From: JAYRSJ01 sp041920215
GTDB lineage: Bacteria; Pseudomonadota; Gammaproteobacteria; Burkholderiales; Burkholderiaceae_C
Reading direction: 5' to 3'
Assembly: GCA_041920215.1 (NCBI GenBank)
Contig: JAYRSJ010000020.1
Location: 22,695-86,694 of the forward strand
DNA: 64,000 nucleotides
The translations under genes were made by a program, and so were the position numbers. The notes under the pieces were generated by a model. It was not told where the DNA came from and searched no databases. It was given only the letters and a program-made list of their open reading frames with translations. Below are positions 1 through 8,359 of this stretch, one piece after another; position 1 is the stretch's first letter, and every line of letters starts with the position of its first letter.

Positions 1-1206
1 CACGTCTCGGGTCGCCCCTTCTGCCCGGCGCGCCTCCTCAGGCTTGCAGAACAGCACGATCTGGTGGTAGTTCCAGACCAACTTGCCACCGTTGGCCAAG
101 GCCTTCAGGGCGTTGGTCCACTCGGCAGTCTTCTCGGCCATGGCGGGGGAGAACTTGGCCATGTCGCCGCGCGCGTCCCGGTCGGCAGCGGCCTTCTCGA
201 CCGTCGCCGAGCTGTTCATGGCCTTCTGGTCCGGCATGACCACGCCCATGGTCACCATGAAGGGACAGGGAATCTGGAGGGTGTCCTGGAACAGGTCGCC
301 CACGAGACTGCCCATGCCCCACAGACCGAACTGCTTGGGGACTCGTTGCACCGAGAGGAACCGCAGTTCCACGCGCTCCTCTTCGCTGCCGCCGATTTTC
401 TCCAGCAGGACACGAGACGGGTCATGCCAGTCACCGGTGGTCTCGCGGTCCACGCACTGGTCGGCAATGGACAGCATGTCGTCGTAGTCGGCCTCAACCC
501 GGCAACCGGACCGGAGCTTTCCCGGGTTGAGCACCTCGGAAACCAGTGCGATAAGCTCCGAGGCCCCCATCACCCGGTTGGGAAGCAGCGCGGCCGTCAA
601 GGTTGACCGAACACCCTCGCGGATCTCGATGAGCTGGTCCAGGGCATTGAGGTCTTGGATCGAGCCGGGAACCGTCACGCTCACAAAGAGCCGGAAGTCG
701 CGCACCACGAAGCCCGTGCCTTCGATGAGCGGCGCCTTGGCGCCGCGCGCATAGTGCGCGTAGCGACGGCGGGCCATCTGCCGGAAGACGTTGGCATTGC
801 GCGCAGCGCGGCCACCGCGCTCCTCCGAGCGGCTTGCCGCGTCGGTGTCGCACATCCGCAGGTTCGCGTACTCGCGCAGCGTGTGCAGCACGTTGGGCGA
901 GGCGTACATGGTGACCTGCAGGGTGCAGTCCTTGGTCAGGCGGGTGAACAACCCCTTGAGACGCTCCACCATGGCCGCGTCAGCGCCCGTTTGCGGCATC
1001 ACTTCGAGCACGAAGCCGAGGCTGTCGCGGTTCACGAACACCTGGTCGGCCGGGCGGTAGCTCACATAGGGGAGCCAGTTGGACATGCGAGCACCTGGCT
1101 CACGCAGGTCAACGGCATCCTCAAAGCTGCCCTGCTGTGACTCGGGCGGCAGGAACAGGGTCTTGACCGAACTCTTCAGGCGCTCCACCAGGTCGGCCAG
1201 CATCAT
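1..1206 (-). CDS. traC: TraC, F-type T4SS ATPase (N-terminal part)
   Basis: This is the N-terminal 402 codons of a TraC/VirB4-type ATPase; the gene runs off the window start. TraC is the cytoplasmic motor that drives pilus assembly in F-type systems and is usually about 850 residues, so the Walker motifs lie outside the window. The visible part carries the family's N-terminal signature: a phrase reading SNWLPYVSYRP, then a segment containing EVMPQTGADAAMVERL. The start is ATG at 1206 (a second ATG follows at 1203) and overlaps the traV stop as CAATGATG, which indicates translational coupling. It is the last visible gene of the minus-strand tra operon. Confidence 0.88.
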   Translation of the reverse strand, partial: MMLADLVERLKSSVKTLFLPPESQQGSFEDAVDLREPGARMSNWLPYVSYRPADQVFVNRDSLGFVLEVMPQTGADAAMVERLKGLFTRLTKDCTLQVTMYASPNVLHTLREYANLRMCDTDAASRSEERGGRAARNANVFRQMARRRYAHYARGAKAPLIEGTGFVVRDFRLFVSVTVPGSIQDLNALDQLIEIREGVRSTLTAALLPNRVMGASELIALVSEVLNPGKLRSGCRVEADYDDMLSIADQCVDRETTGDWHDPSRVLLEKIGGSEEERVELRFLSVQRVPKQFGLWGMGSLVGDLFQDTLQIPCPFMVTMGVVMPDQKAMNSSATVEKAAADRDARGDMAKFSPAMAEKTAEWTNALKALANGGKLVWNYHQIVLFCKPEEARRAEGATRDV

Positions 1207-1886
1207 TGGGCTCCTGCAATCGGCTTGGCCACCGCGCCAGCGGCCCCAGAGGCAGCGCCTGCGACCACGCCAGACGCAACAGAGGCGGCACCGTCTTGCT
1301 GGCCGGCTTGGCGAGGCAGTTGGTTCCGGGCGAACTGTGCGAAGGGATCAGCAGCCCCAGCACGCGCGGGCGCGGTACCGGCGCTCGCGTTGGCGCGGGC
1401 CGGCTGCGGGCCGAACTCGCGGCGGATGCGGTCCCGGTTCGTCTCGATTAGCCAGCGCCCCGAGTCGATCTGCAGATAGACCCGGCTGGCCTCGTGCAGG
1501 TCGCCGTCGGCATCCTCGTAGGGCGCGATCCAGATCCGGATCACGGTGGGCTCCGTGCGGATTGCGCCCAGGCCCGCCTCGGCGTCCTCGGCGCTCAGCA
1601 GGGCTGGCCGCATGCGCATCCCCTCCAGAGGCGCCTGAGTGCCCTTGGAGGGCTGCGGCGCCTGGCGGATCTCTCGCTCGCCCACCGGCTCCGTGTTGGG
1701 GCGCAGCTTGCCAGTCTGAACGGCATGGTCCACGGCCCCGACCGAGCGGCAGGGGATGCCGGTGGGTGCGGAGCACTGAAACTCGCTGGACCCACCCAGT
1801 CCGGACATGCTCCCGCAGGCAGTCAGGCCGGAGACGAGCCCCAGCAGCAGTGCAATGCGCACGGGGTACAGGCAGTTCATGGGCAT
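1203..1886 (-). CDS. traV: TraV, outer-membrane lipoprotein of the T4SS core
   Basis: TraV (VirB7-like) is an outer-membrane lipoprotein that anchors the TraK/TraB core complex. The 227-residue product has a signal peptide ending in the lipobox LTAC (Cys24), followed by a short segment with the TraV-type cysteine pattern (SEFQCSAP, then GIPCRSV). The C-terminal third is rich in Ala and Gln. The start at 1886 is chosen because AGGAGG lies just upstream (a second in-frame ATG is at 1880). The stop overlaps the traC start. Its position between a DsbC-like gene and traC matches SXT/R391-like operons. Confidence 0.85.
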   Translation of the reverse strand: MPMNCLYPVRIALLLGLVSGLTACGSMSGLGGSSEFQCSAPTGIPCRSVGAVDHAVQTGKLRPNTEPVGEREIRQAPQPSKGTQAPLEGMRMRPALLSAEDAEAGLGAIRTEPTVIRIWIAPYEDADGDLHEASRVYLQIDSGRWLIETNRDRIRREFGPQPARANASAGTAPARAGAADPFAQFARNQLPRQAGQQDGAASVASGVVAGAASGAAGAVAKPIAGAQ

Positions 1887-1900
1887 GGAGGCCTCCTGAT

Positions 1901-2737
1901 TCAGGGTTGCGTCTTGCGGCTCGTCAGCTGAGCCAGCGAGCCCGAGGGCGATTGAGGTTGCGCGGCGCCTTGGACCTTGGCCGGGGCACGGGCTGCTGCC
2001 ACTGGCTCCCCCTGGGACAGCCAGGCCATCAGCTCCTCGGGCGGCAATGCGCCCGTCGCGCGCCGGCCATCGGCGCTGATGAGGGTCGGCGTGCCCTTTA
2101 CCCCCAGTTGGGCGGCAGCCGTCTGCAGGCGCTCGATCGGTGCGGAGCAGCCAGCCGGTGCGGCCGCGGGCTCGACCCCTCGAAGCATCCAGGCCTTCCA
2201 GGCGGCGGCCCGATCGCTCGAACACCAGATCCGCTGGGTCAGCTCAACCGACCCCTCACCGAGGATGGGCGTGGGGTACACCAACACGCGCAGCTGCTCG
2301 ACCTTGGCCAGGTTCTGCTCCAGCTGCTTGCAATAGCCGCACTTGGGGTCGGCGAAGACATGCACCACCCGCTCGCCGCTGCCGTAGGCCAGGGCCAGGT
2401 CCTGCGGCAGCATGGCCGGATCGATGCGGTCGAGCTGGGCACGGCGCTCTGCCGAAAGGTCGCGGCGCTCCCTCATGTCCCAGAGCGCCCCGAACAGGAA
2501 GTAGCGGCCAGACGCCTCGACATAGGCCACGGAGCGGCCCATGGTCACCTCAAAGTACCCAGGCAGCGGGGCTAGGCGAACTTCGTCGAACTTCTGAGTG
2601 GGGTACAGCGAGCGCAGGCGGGCTTCAACAGCCTTGGCCGACTCCGCGCGCCCTGACGCCGGATCGACAGCCATGGCTGACAGCGGGAGCGCGAGCGACA
2701 GGACAGCAAGCGTCCTCAAGCTGGGAGCGAACATCAT
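1901..2737 (-). CDS. DsbC-like thiol:disulfide isomerase
   Basis: This is a predicted periplasmic disulfide isomerase of 278 residues. It has a cleavable signal peptide (about residues 1-23), a DsbC-type N-terminal dimerisation region and a thioredoxin fold with the active site CGYC at residues 133-136. A cis-proline loop (GVKGTPTL) comes later. Such genes accompany F-type systems, where several Tra proteins need correct disulfides. AAGGAGA precedes the ATG at 2737, and that ATG overlaps the stop of the upstream membrane-protein gene. The tail of about 35 residues rich in Ala, Gln and Pro is unusual for DsbC. A TrbB-like role is also possible. Confidence 0.85.
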   Translation of the reverse strand: MMFAPSLRTLAVLSLALPLSAMAVDPASGRAESAKAVEARLRSLYPTQKFDEVRLAPLPGYFEVTMGRSVAYVEASGRYFLFGALWDMRERRDLSAERRAQLDRIDPAMLPQDLALAYGSGERVVHVFADPKCGYCKQLEQNLAKVEQLRVLVYPTPILGEGSVELTQRIWCSSDRAAAWKAWMLRGVEPAAAPAGCSAPIERLQTAAAQLGVKGTPTLISADGRRATGALPPEELMAWLSQGEPVAAARAPAKVQGAAQPQSPSGSLAQLTSRKTQP

Positions 2738-3132
2738 TGAGTCTCCTTGGGGTCTGATCCAGCTGCGTCCGCAGGCTGGCTGGGGTCGGGCGTTGGAGGC
2801 GCGAACGCGGCGCGCAGCGCGATGCCGGCTATGGCTGCCATACCGACGTCCATCGCCAGGGACCACTCGCCGAAGACGGTGATGGCACCCGCCAAGGCAG
2901 CCACTGCCAGTGCGCCGGGGATCGAAACAAAGCCGATGCCCAGGGCCGCGAGTGGAATGGCCAACGCCAACAGAAGCCTGGCGGCCTGCTCCAGGACAGA
3001 CTCCTGCGTCGCAGAGCCGCCCATCAGTTGGTCGGCCAGTAGCTTGGCGCCCAAGAGGATGGCGAAGGGCAGTGCAGCGCGTGCTGCGGAACCCAGATGG
3101 GGAACGATCAGTCGCCTGCACCAGGTCAACAT
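2734..3132 (-). CDS. Small membrane protein of the tra operon
   Basis: This is an unrecognised protein of about 132 residues located between traB and the DsbC-like gene. It contains three or four hydrophobic stretches (near 15-30, 50-70, 72-90 and 95-112), so it is probably an inner-membrane protein, followed by a Pro/Ala-rich tail. The start is ambiguous: GTG at 3135 or ATG at 3132, both overlapping the traB stop (GTGATG). The 3' end overlaps the next gene by four bases. Tight coupling on both sides says it is translated with the T4SS genes, but nothing in the sequence identifies its role. Confidence 0.6.
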   Translation of the reverse strand: MLTWCRRLIVPHLGSAARAALPFAILLGAKLLADQLMGGSATQESVLEQAARLLLALAIPLAALGIGFVSIPGALAVAALAGAITVFGEWSLAMDVGMAAIAGIALRAAFAPPTPDPSQPADAAGSDPKETQ

Positions 3133-4718
3133 CACTCGCTCTCCTCGTCATCGCCGCCAGTGGTGACCGTCTTCAAGAGGGCCTTGCGGGCGGCCTCGCT
3201 GCCCTTGGTGGGCGCGGCGGAGCTGGTCGCCTTGCCGTTCACATAGGTCAGATCCAGCTGCACGCCCTGTGTGATGACGACGTCGACCGTGCGGCCAGGC
3301 TGGATCTCGATGACGGGAAAGGTCTTCTCCGCCAGCGCGATGTAGTACTGAGACAGCCGATCCAAGGCCTTGCCCACGCCGGTGCCGATGCCCTGCTTCA
3401 GGATCCCAGATCCATCCGTGGGGTTGGTGGTCGTGGCCCCAAGAGCGGTGTTGGTGATCTGCTGGGTGGACTGGGCAATGCCGTTCCCAAGGCCCGATGC
3501 GATGCCGGCCAACAAGGCATTCGTCAGGATCTGGCCCTGCTTGGTCACCAGCGCGCCGCGCAGGCCGTTCATGCCGTCCTCGCCGAACACCGAGCCCTTG
3601 ACCGGAACCTCGATCACAGTGCCGTCGCGCATGACGCAGGACAGCAGGGTGGTGCGGATGTAGGCCCGTTCGGCAGATTGGTCGCCGAAGCCCTCGGCAA
3701 CGACCAGGCAGTCCTGCACCAGGCCTCGGAAGTGGTTGGGCAGGACCGCTGCGTCCACCAGGCGCAGCAACACCGGGACCGGGTTGCTCTGGGCCTGGCC
3801 GCCCGTCGGCGCCGCCAGGCCGCCGAGCAGAACGGCGCGGGTGTGGGACACAGGCAGGTAGGTGTCCACCTTGCGCATGGCCACGCCTTGCGCCGAACCT
3901 GGCGCATTGCCGGCCGCCGGTGCGGCGGCACCGCCGGCTGCAGCAGCCACTCCGGCGCCCTTGGGCGCATCAGGCTTGGGGACATCAGGCGATTGGCTAC
4001 GCGCCGACACACGCACCAGGCCGGCCATGGGGCTGGGAGCCTGCTCTGCAACCATCAAGGGGCCCTGGCCATTCGGAACGCCAGGGGGATAGGCTCCTGG
4101 CTGCCCTGGCGAGGCCTGGGCACCAGGGAGACGCCCCGTCCTGGGCTGAGCCCCGAGGGATTGGGGCTCGTTCGCGGGTACGGGCGATGTCGCGGCCGGC
4201 ATCGGCGCTTGGGTGGGATGTGCCGTAGCCGCGCGAGCTGCAGCCGCTGGCGCTGGGCGGCCAGATTCGGCCGCGCCATTGCGCGCAGCCTGCAGGGCCG
4301 CGGCGTTCTGGGCCGCAGCGATCTTGGCGTCGATGTCAGCGTTGGAACGCCCCTCACTGCCGACCAGCAGGTCCAGGCGGCGCTTGAGGTCGTCGTTGGT
4401 GCGCTGCTGGGCTTCTTGTTGCCTCAGCAGCTTGTCGTTGATGGCGCGGACGTCCTCGCGCATGCGCGTCACGTCCTTGGCGGCGCCACCGATCCACGCG
4501 TCCTTGCTGTCCAGAGCCTGGCCCGGAACAGAACCGAGCGACCGCGGCTTGGGGAGGTTGCCGGCGTTATCGATGCCCTTGACGGTCGGCGGACCGCCAA
4601 GGAACCCGCTGGCGAAGAGGACGACGCCAACGGTCGCACAGCCACCCAGGATCATGTTGACCCACTGCTTTTGCTTGGGCTGCAGGTTCGAGTAGACGGG
4701 GATCTTGAACTTGGCCAT
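3132..4718 (-). CDS. traB: TraB, T4SS core channel protein (VirB10-like)
   Basis: TraB spans the periplasm from the inner membrane to the TraK/TraV outer-membrane complex. The 528-residue product has a short cytoplasmic N-terminus, one membrane segment (about 21-40), a charged coiled-coil region (about 75-115), a long Pro/Ala/Gly-rich linker (about 130-270) and a C-terminal VirB10-like beta domain. That domain includes the segments KVDTYLPVSHTRAVLLGG and FPVIEIQPGRTVDVVI. The stop overlaps the next gene. Length and order match F- and SXT-type TraB. Confidence 0.92.
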   Translation of the reverse strand: MAKFKIPVYSNLQPKQKQWVNMILGGCATVGVVLFASGFLGGPPTVKGIDNAGNLPKPRSLGSVPGQALDSKDAWIGGAAKDVTRMREDVRAINDKLLRQQEAQQRTNDDLKRRLDLLVGSEGRSNADIDAKIAAAQNAAALQAARNGAAESGRPAPAAAARAATAHPTQAPMPAATSPVPANEPQSLGAQPRTGRLPGAQASPGQPGAYPPGVPNGQGPLMVAEQAPSPMAGLVRVSARSQSPDVPKPDAPKGAGVAAAAGGAAAPAAGNAPGSAQGVAMRKVDTYLPVSHTRAVLLGGLAAPTGGQAQSNPVPVLLRLVDAAVLPNHFRGLVQDCLVVAEGFGDQSAERAYIRTTLLSCVMRDGTVIEVPVKGSVFGEDGMNGLRGALVTKQGQILTNALLAGIASGLGNGIAQSTQQITNTALGATTTNPTDGSGILKQGIGTGVGKALDRLSQYYIALAEKTFPVIEIQPGRTVDVVITQGVQLDLTYVNGKATSSAAPTKGSEAARKALLKTVTTGGDDEESE

Positions 4719-4730
4719 CGGGCGCTCCGC

Positions 4731-5609
4731 TCAGTGGATGACTGCGGCCGCAGCGCTGGGGGAGCCCAGGGCGGCAGGGGCCGGCGTGGCACCAGCGCCT
4801 GGCGCGGACTGTGCGAGGCGAACGATCCACACATGCGTCGAGTCGCCTGGCTCCAAGATCAGGTGTCGCACCGACACCGCCTGTACGCCATCCGTGTACA
4901 GCTCGCGCTCGTCGATGACCATGCGGGTGTTGCTCACATTGGTCAGCTCGAAGGACTCGCCCAGCAGGTGATTGGCGAAGTGCTGCGAGCGCAGGACGAA
5001 GCGGGCCTCGCGCCAAAGAGCGATCTCACGATTGACCTGGCGCACCACGATGGCCGCCTTGCCCGTGCCGCCATCGGCCAGCGCCGGGTTGGCCATGGCC
5101 AGGGTGAGCGCCTTCAGCGCGCGGACATGGGCCGGGCCTTTGCCGAAGCGCTCGGCACTCGGGATGGGCGGCGGGGCTGCGCCGTCAATGCGCACAGCGA
5201 CGGTTTCGCCGGGTGTATCCAAGGGCTGCAGCAGCAGCGCGAAGGCGCCCAGGGTGCTCTTGAAGTCGAGCTTGACCGGCGCCGTCGGATTGATCGGAAG
5301 GCCACCCGCGCCAAGGGCGCCAGGAGGTGGCATCACGACCTTGACGTAGACCTCACCGTCGTCGGTGTCATGGATCACCGCGACGCGACCGATCGGGTTG
5401 GCCTTCGCATCGAAGATGTCGCCCATCACGTCGTTGACGCGACCACCGACAACTTTGATGCGCGTCTGGTCGCGCAGCGACACCGGGACGATCACCGTGT
5501 CGCTCTCGCGAACCTGGATGTCTTTGAGGGCCCATGCGGGCAATGCCAGCGCACAGCTGGCCAGCAGTGCCAGGCCGCGGAGCGCGGTGCGGTAGTAGAG
5601 GGACTTCAT
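4731..5609 (-). CDS. traK: TraK, outer-membrane secretin-like T4SS protein (VirB9-like)
   Basis: TraK forms the outer-membrane ring of the F-type core with TraV and TraB. The 292-residue protein starts with a signal peptide (cleavage predicted after AWA, near residue 27) followed at once by the family-typical opening LKDIQVRESDTVIVPVS. The C-terminal beta domain resembles VirB9. Its start overlaps the traE stop by four bases and the traB start is 12 bases downstream, so it is coupled into the operon. Confidence 0.9.
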   Translation of the reverse strand: MKSLYYRTALRGLALLASCALALPAWALKDIQVRESDTVIVPVSLRDQTRIKVVGGRVNDVMGDIFDAKANPIGRVAVIHDTDDGEVYVKVVMPPPGALGAGGLPINPTAPVKLDFKSTLGAFALLLQPLDTPGETVAVRIDGAAPPPIPSAERFGKGPAHVRALKALTLAMANPALADGGTGKAAIVVRQVNREIALWREARFVLRSQHFANHLLGESFELTNVSNTRMVIDERELYTDGVQAVSVRHLILEPGDSTHVWIVRLAQSAPGAGATPAPAALGSPSAAAAVIH

Positions 5610-6217
5610 TTCTTGGACCTTTCAGCGCGGGCGGCGGCCTGTGCAGCCTTTTCCAGCCACGGGTCATCGGTGGGGACTTCTTTCCAGTCCTTGAGCAACA
5701 TGCGACCGCCCTTGGACTCGAACTCCGCCTGGTAGGCCACGGTGTCGGAGCTGGTGCGCACGCCGTTCACCATGGTTTCCAAGCGGCCAAGCATCAGCAC
5801 GCGCTGGCGATCAGGATCTGGGGCGACCTGCTGCGGCCAGAACACGGTGGCGGCGTTGGAGTCCTTCAGGCGCTTGGCCTGCGTGGTCATGCGCTGCTCC
5901 AGCTCGCCATGCATTGCGGGGTGGGTCCACCGCAGCACCTGGGCCTGCTGCCACTCGATGCTGTGAGGGGTGGCGTCCAGCATCATGTGGGCGATGTGAA
6001 TGCCCATCTCCTCCAGCCAGGCGCCGTCGACCCGGCCACCGGTGACCGAGATCTCACGATCGCGCACGGGCGGTTCCAGCACCACGGTGTGTTCCTTGGC
6101 GAGGTTCTTCATCGCCAAGAGCAGGAGCAGGAGCGTCAGGCCGATCAGAAGCCAACGCTGCTGGGCATTGATGCGCTTGATCTCCTGCACATCGGCAAGA
6201 TGGTTGTTCGGGTTCAC
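5606..6217 (-). CDS. traE: TraE, inner-membrane T4SS protein (VirB8-like)
   Basis: TraE is the bitopic inner-membrane component of F-type pilus assembly. The 203-residue product has one membrane helix at about 22-40 preceded by a short basic cytoplasmic tail, then a periplasmic domain with the TraE-type phrase EISVTGGRVDGAWLEEMG and a segment RDREI directly before it. The C-terminus ends in a charged helix. It follows traL by 47 bases and overlaps traK by four bases. Confidence 0.9.
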   Translation of the reverse strand: MNPNNHLADVQEIKRINAQQRWLLIGLTLLLLLLAMKNLAKEHTVVLEPPVRDREISVTGGRVDGAWLEEMGIHIAHMMLDATPHSIEWQQAQVLRWTHPAMHGELEQRMTTQAKRLKDSNAATVFWPQQVAPDPDRQRVLMLGRLETMVNGVRTSSDTVAYQAEFESKGGRMLLKDWKEVPTDDPWLEKAAQAAARAERSKK

Positions 6218-6264
6218 GGTGGGTCCTTCCTGGGTCCTGATTCAGGTGTCGGCGCCGGACTGGC

Positions 6265-6567
6265 TCAGCCGATCGTTCGATGGCAGTGGCTGTCCGGTGT
6301 GGCCTTCAGTCGGTTGATCGGGCCGAACTTGGGCAGGTACCAATAGCGCCAGTGAGCGCCAGCCCCCTTGGGCTTGCCGTCGCGCCACTTGTGCCAGAGG
6401 TAGCCGACTGCGAACGGGATGCCGATCACGATGAAGATGTGCGCGCCCATGTTCATCAGCAGGAAGCCCATGGGCATGCAGACCATTGCCACGTCCATAT
6501 CCACCATCAAGAACTTCCAGGGGTCCTTGAGGCGGCTACAGATCAGGGTGTCGTGGTCGTCTTCCAT
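6265..6567 (-). CDS. traL: TraL, small T4SS membrane protein (VirB3-like)
   Basis: TraL is a small inner-membrane protein required for F-pilus assembly. This copy has 100 residues with two hydrophobic segments (about 27-43 and 45-60), a charged N-terminus containing RLKDPWKFL and a short basic C-terminal segment (YLPKFGPINRLK). Size, two-helix topology and position directly downstream of the pilin gene fit the family. GGAAGCCC upstream of the ATG at 6567 is a plausible ribosome-binding site. Confidence 0.87.
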   Translation of the reverse strand: MEDDHDTLICSRLKDPWKFLMVDMDVAMVCMPMGFLLMNMGAHIFIVIGIPFAVGYLWHKWRDGKPKGAGAHWRYWYLPKFGPINRLKATPDSHCHRTIG

Positions 6568-6591
6568 GGGCTTCCTCCAAGGCCTACAGAC

Positions 6592-6951
6592 TTAGACCAC
6601 GGCGCCGACCAGCGTGGTCGCGGCGCCCAGGGCTGCACCCAAAAAGATGGCGTAGCCGATGAACTTGAAGACGGCGCTGCTGCTGTTGGCGGCGAAGTAG
6701 CCAACAGCAGCAATCACGAAGCCCATCAGGGTCAGGATCTGCTTGCCGTAGCCGTTGGCCAGTTCGTCCAGCGACGTGTAGGCCGCCTGCAGGGCAGTAC
6801 CGGTGTTGGTGGCGGCCGTCACATCGAACATGGCCAGCAGGCTGACGGCCAGGGCCAGCAGCAGCAGGGCGGTCTTGCGGGTCGCCACCAGGCGGCGCAG
6901 GCTGCTGCGCAGCGAGAAGGGTTGGGCGTTGCTGAGGGTCAGGGTGCTCAC
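6592..6951 (-). CDS. traA: TraA, F-type pilin precursor
   Basis: This is the probable propilin. The chosen start is GTG at 6951, which overlaps the upstream stop as GTGA and gives 119 residues, the usual size. A long basic leader (about residues 1-45, with RRLVATRK before a hydrophobic stretch ending in AMFDVTAA) precedes a mature part of about 70 residues with two hydrophobic segments, as in F pilin. It sits directly upstream of traL, in the expected place. A longer reading upstream exists but would lie inside the preceding gene. Confidence 0.82.
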   Translation of the reverse strand: MSTLTLSNAQPFSLRSSLRRLVATRKTALLLLALAVSLLAMFDVTAATNTGTALQAAYTSLDELANGYGKQILTLMGFVIAAVGYFAANSSSAVFKFIGYAIFLGAALGAATTLVGAVV

Positions 6952-7568
6952 GGTTGAATCTCCAAGGATTGAGGAAGCTGCGAAGTCAGGCTGCCAAGGT
7001 GCGCTTGCAGCGCCTGGCGCGCCCGGAACACCCACGGCTGCAGCAGGTCGCTGCGCCGCTGAATGAGAAGCTCGATGGCTCCTTCAGCGAGGTAGCTGAT
7101 GCTGAGTCGCGGGCTGTGGGTGGTGTCCTGGGTATCCCGCAGCACCTGAAAGCAGCTGTCGCTGATCGGCAGGCTTCTGCCGCCAACGCGCTGCTCGGTG
7201 GAGTGGGAGCCTTCCTGTTCCCTGGTATCGGCGCTGGCGCCGGCACGCGCGGAAGGCAGCGGCTGCTGCTCCCGCGTGTGATTCAGAAGTGCCTGGAGCG
7301 ACTCCGCGAGCCAGGCACGCCTGATGGTGGTGTCGGGATGCGTGGCCAGCAGGCTGATCGCACCCTCAACGATGTAGGTCATATCGAGCCGCGGGCTCGG
7401 GAAGATGCTGTTCTGCACCAGCTTGAGGCGCTGGAACGTCGCCATCCCGATCACCAGGGTGCGTTGGCGGCGCGCCGCATCGCCCATGGCGATGGCCAGC
7501 TCATCGCTGCGCTGAGGGAAATGACGGCTGACGGCCGATGGGCCTTGGATTCGGCGTGGATCGGCCAT
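6948..7568 (-). CDS. Unknown protein with an internally duplicated domain
   Basis: This 206-residue protein has no recognised family. It contains two copies of a unit of about 45 residues: residues about 57-95 (SPRLDMTYIVEGAISLL) and about 152-190 (SPRLSISYLAEGAIELL), each followed by a short helix ending in a variant of ALQ. No signal peptide or membrane segment is visible, so it is probably cytoplasmic. It overlaps the OmpA-like gene upstream by one base (TAATG) and the pilin gene downstream by four, so it is part of the tra operon. A regulatory or pilin-handling role is conceivable but unproven. Confidence 0.65.
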   Translation of the reverse strand: MADPRRIQGPSAVSRHFPQRSDELAIAMGDAARRQRTLVIGMATFQRLKLVQNSIFPSPRLDMTYIVEGAISLLATHPDTTIRRAWLAESLQALLNHTREQQPLPSARAGASADTREQEGSHSTEQRVGGRSLPISDSCFQVLRDTQDTTHSPRLSISYLAEGAIELLIQRRSDLLQPWVFRARQALQAHLGSLTSQLPQSLEIQP

Positions 7569-8359
7569 TACTGGGCCTCCTTGGTCGTTGGGGTTGTGGC
7601 TGCAACAGGACGTGCATCCGCGACGCGAACAGCCTTGGGCACCCGCGCCAAGGCCTTCCTCAGGCCGGCTGGCTGCTCCAGGAGGACTTCAACCTCAGCG
7701 CGGCGGTTCGATTCGCGGCCCTCGTCGGACTCATTCGGGGCCACATAGCAGCACAGGGCTTGGCCGAGCGCGGATCCCTTGAAGGGGGCATCGGGCAGCA
7801 GCTCGCGAAGGCGCACCAGGACCGCCAGCGCGCGCGCCTCCGCGATACGGGCGTTCGGGGTCGCCGGGCCCAGGTTGTCCGTGAAACCCGTGATGCGCAC
7901 CGTGGTTGCCGTGGACAGGTGAGGTGCCAGCTGGCGGAGCAGGTCGCTTGCGGCCGGCGTGAGCTTGGTGCTTCCCAGAGGAAAGGTGACGGAGAAGCGT
8001 TCGGTATGCGGCTTCTCAGCTGCCGGCTCCGCTGGCGCGCTTCGGGCTGGGGCCGCCGCGGTCACCACCGCTGGCACCACCGCTGGCGTAGCGGCGCTGG
8101 AGATGCGCGCGCTGATCGGCTTCTGCACCGGAACGGAAGCGGAGACCGTCGCTCTGCCGATGGTCTTGGGTGTAGGGCGCTCGCACTCGCTGGTGCAAGC
8201 CACGAAGCGCTGCCCCGTGCCGGTGTGCTGAGGTTGAATCTGGACGGGGACCAGCACCGGCTGCGCGGGCGGCGGCGCTTCTCGAACTGCGCAGGCCGCA
8301 ACAGCCAGCGCGGCGGTCAGCGCGCCGGCCGAACCAATGGTGCGTAGGGGCTTCATCAT
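7568..8359 (-). CDS. OmpA-like peptidoglycan-binding lipoprotein
   Basis: This predicted outer-membrane lipoprotein has 263 residues: a signal peptide with lipobox AVAAC (Cys near 23), a Pro/Ala-rich linker, then an OmpA-like C-terminal domain from about residue 145 (FPLGSTKLTPAA, RITGFTDNLGP, and RESNRRAEVEVL near the end). Such domains bind peptidoglycan non-covalently. In a conjugation operon this could anchor the channel to the wall, a role inferred from context. ATGATG at 8359 overlaps the stop of the upstream transglycosylase gene. Confidence 0.82.
   Translation of the reverse strand: MMKPLRTIGSAGALTAALAVAACAVREAPPPAQPVLVPVQIQPQHTGTGQRFVACTSECERPTPKTIGRATVSASVPVQKPISARISSAATPAVVPAVVTAAAPARSAPAEPAAEKPHTERFSVTFPLGSTKLTPAASDLLRQLAPHLSTATTVRITGFTDNLGPATPNARIAEARALAVLVRLRELLPDAPFKGSALGQALCCYVAPNESDEGRESNRRAEVEVLLEQPAGLRKALARVPKAVRVADARPVAATTPTTKEAQ

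Noticed and set aside
2910..5735. A 941-codon plus-strand open frame opposite traB and traK.
   Set aside because: It lies antisense to clearly homologous tra genes, encodes a low-complexity Arg/Gly/His-rich product and has no start signal; GC-rich DNA commonly leaves such frames open.
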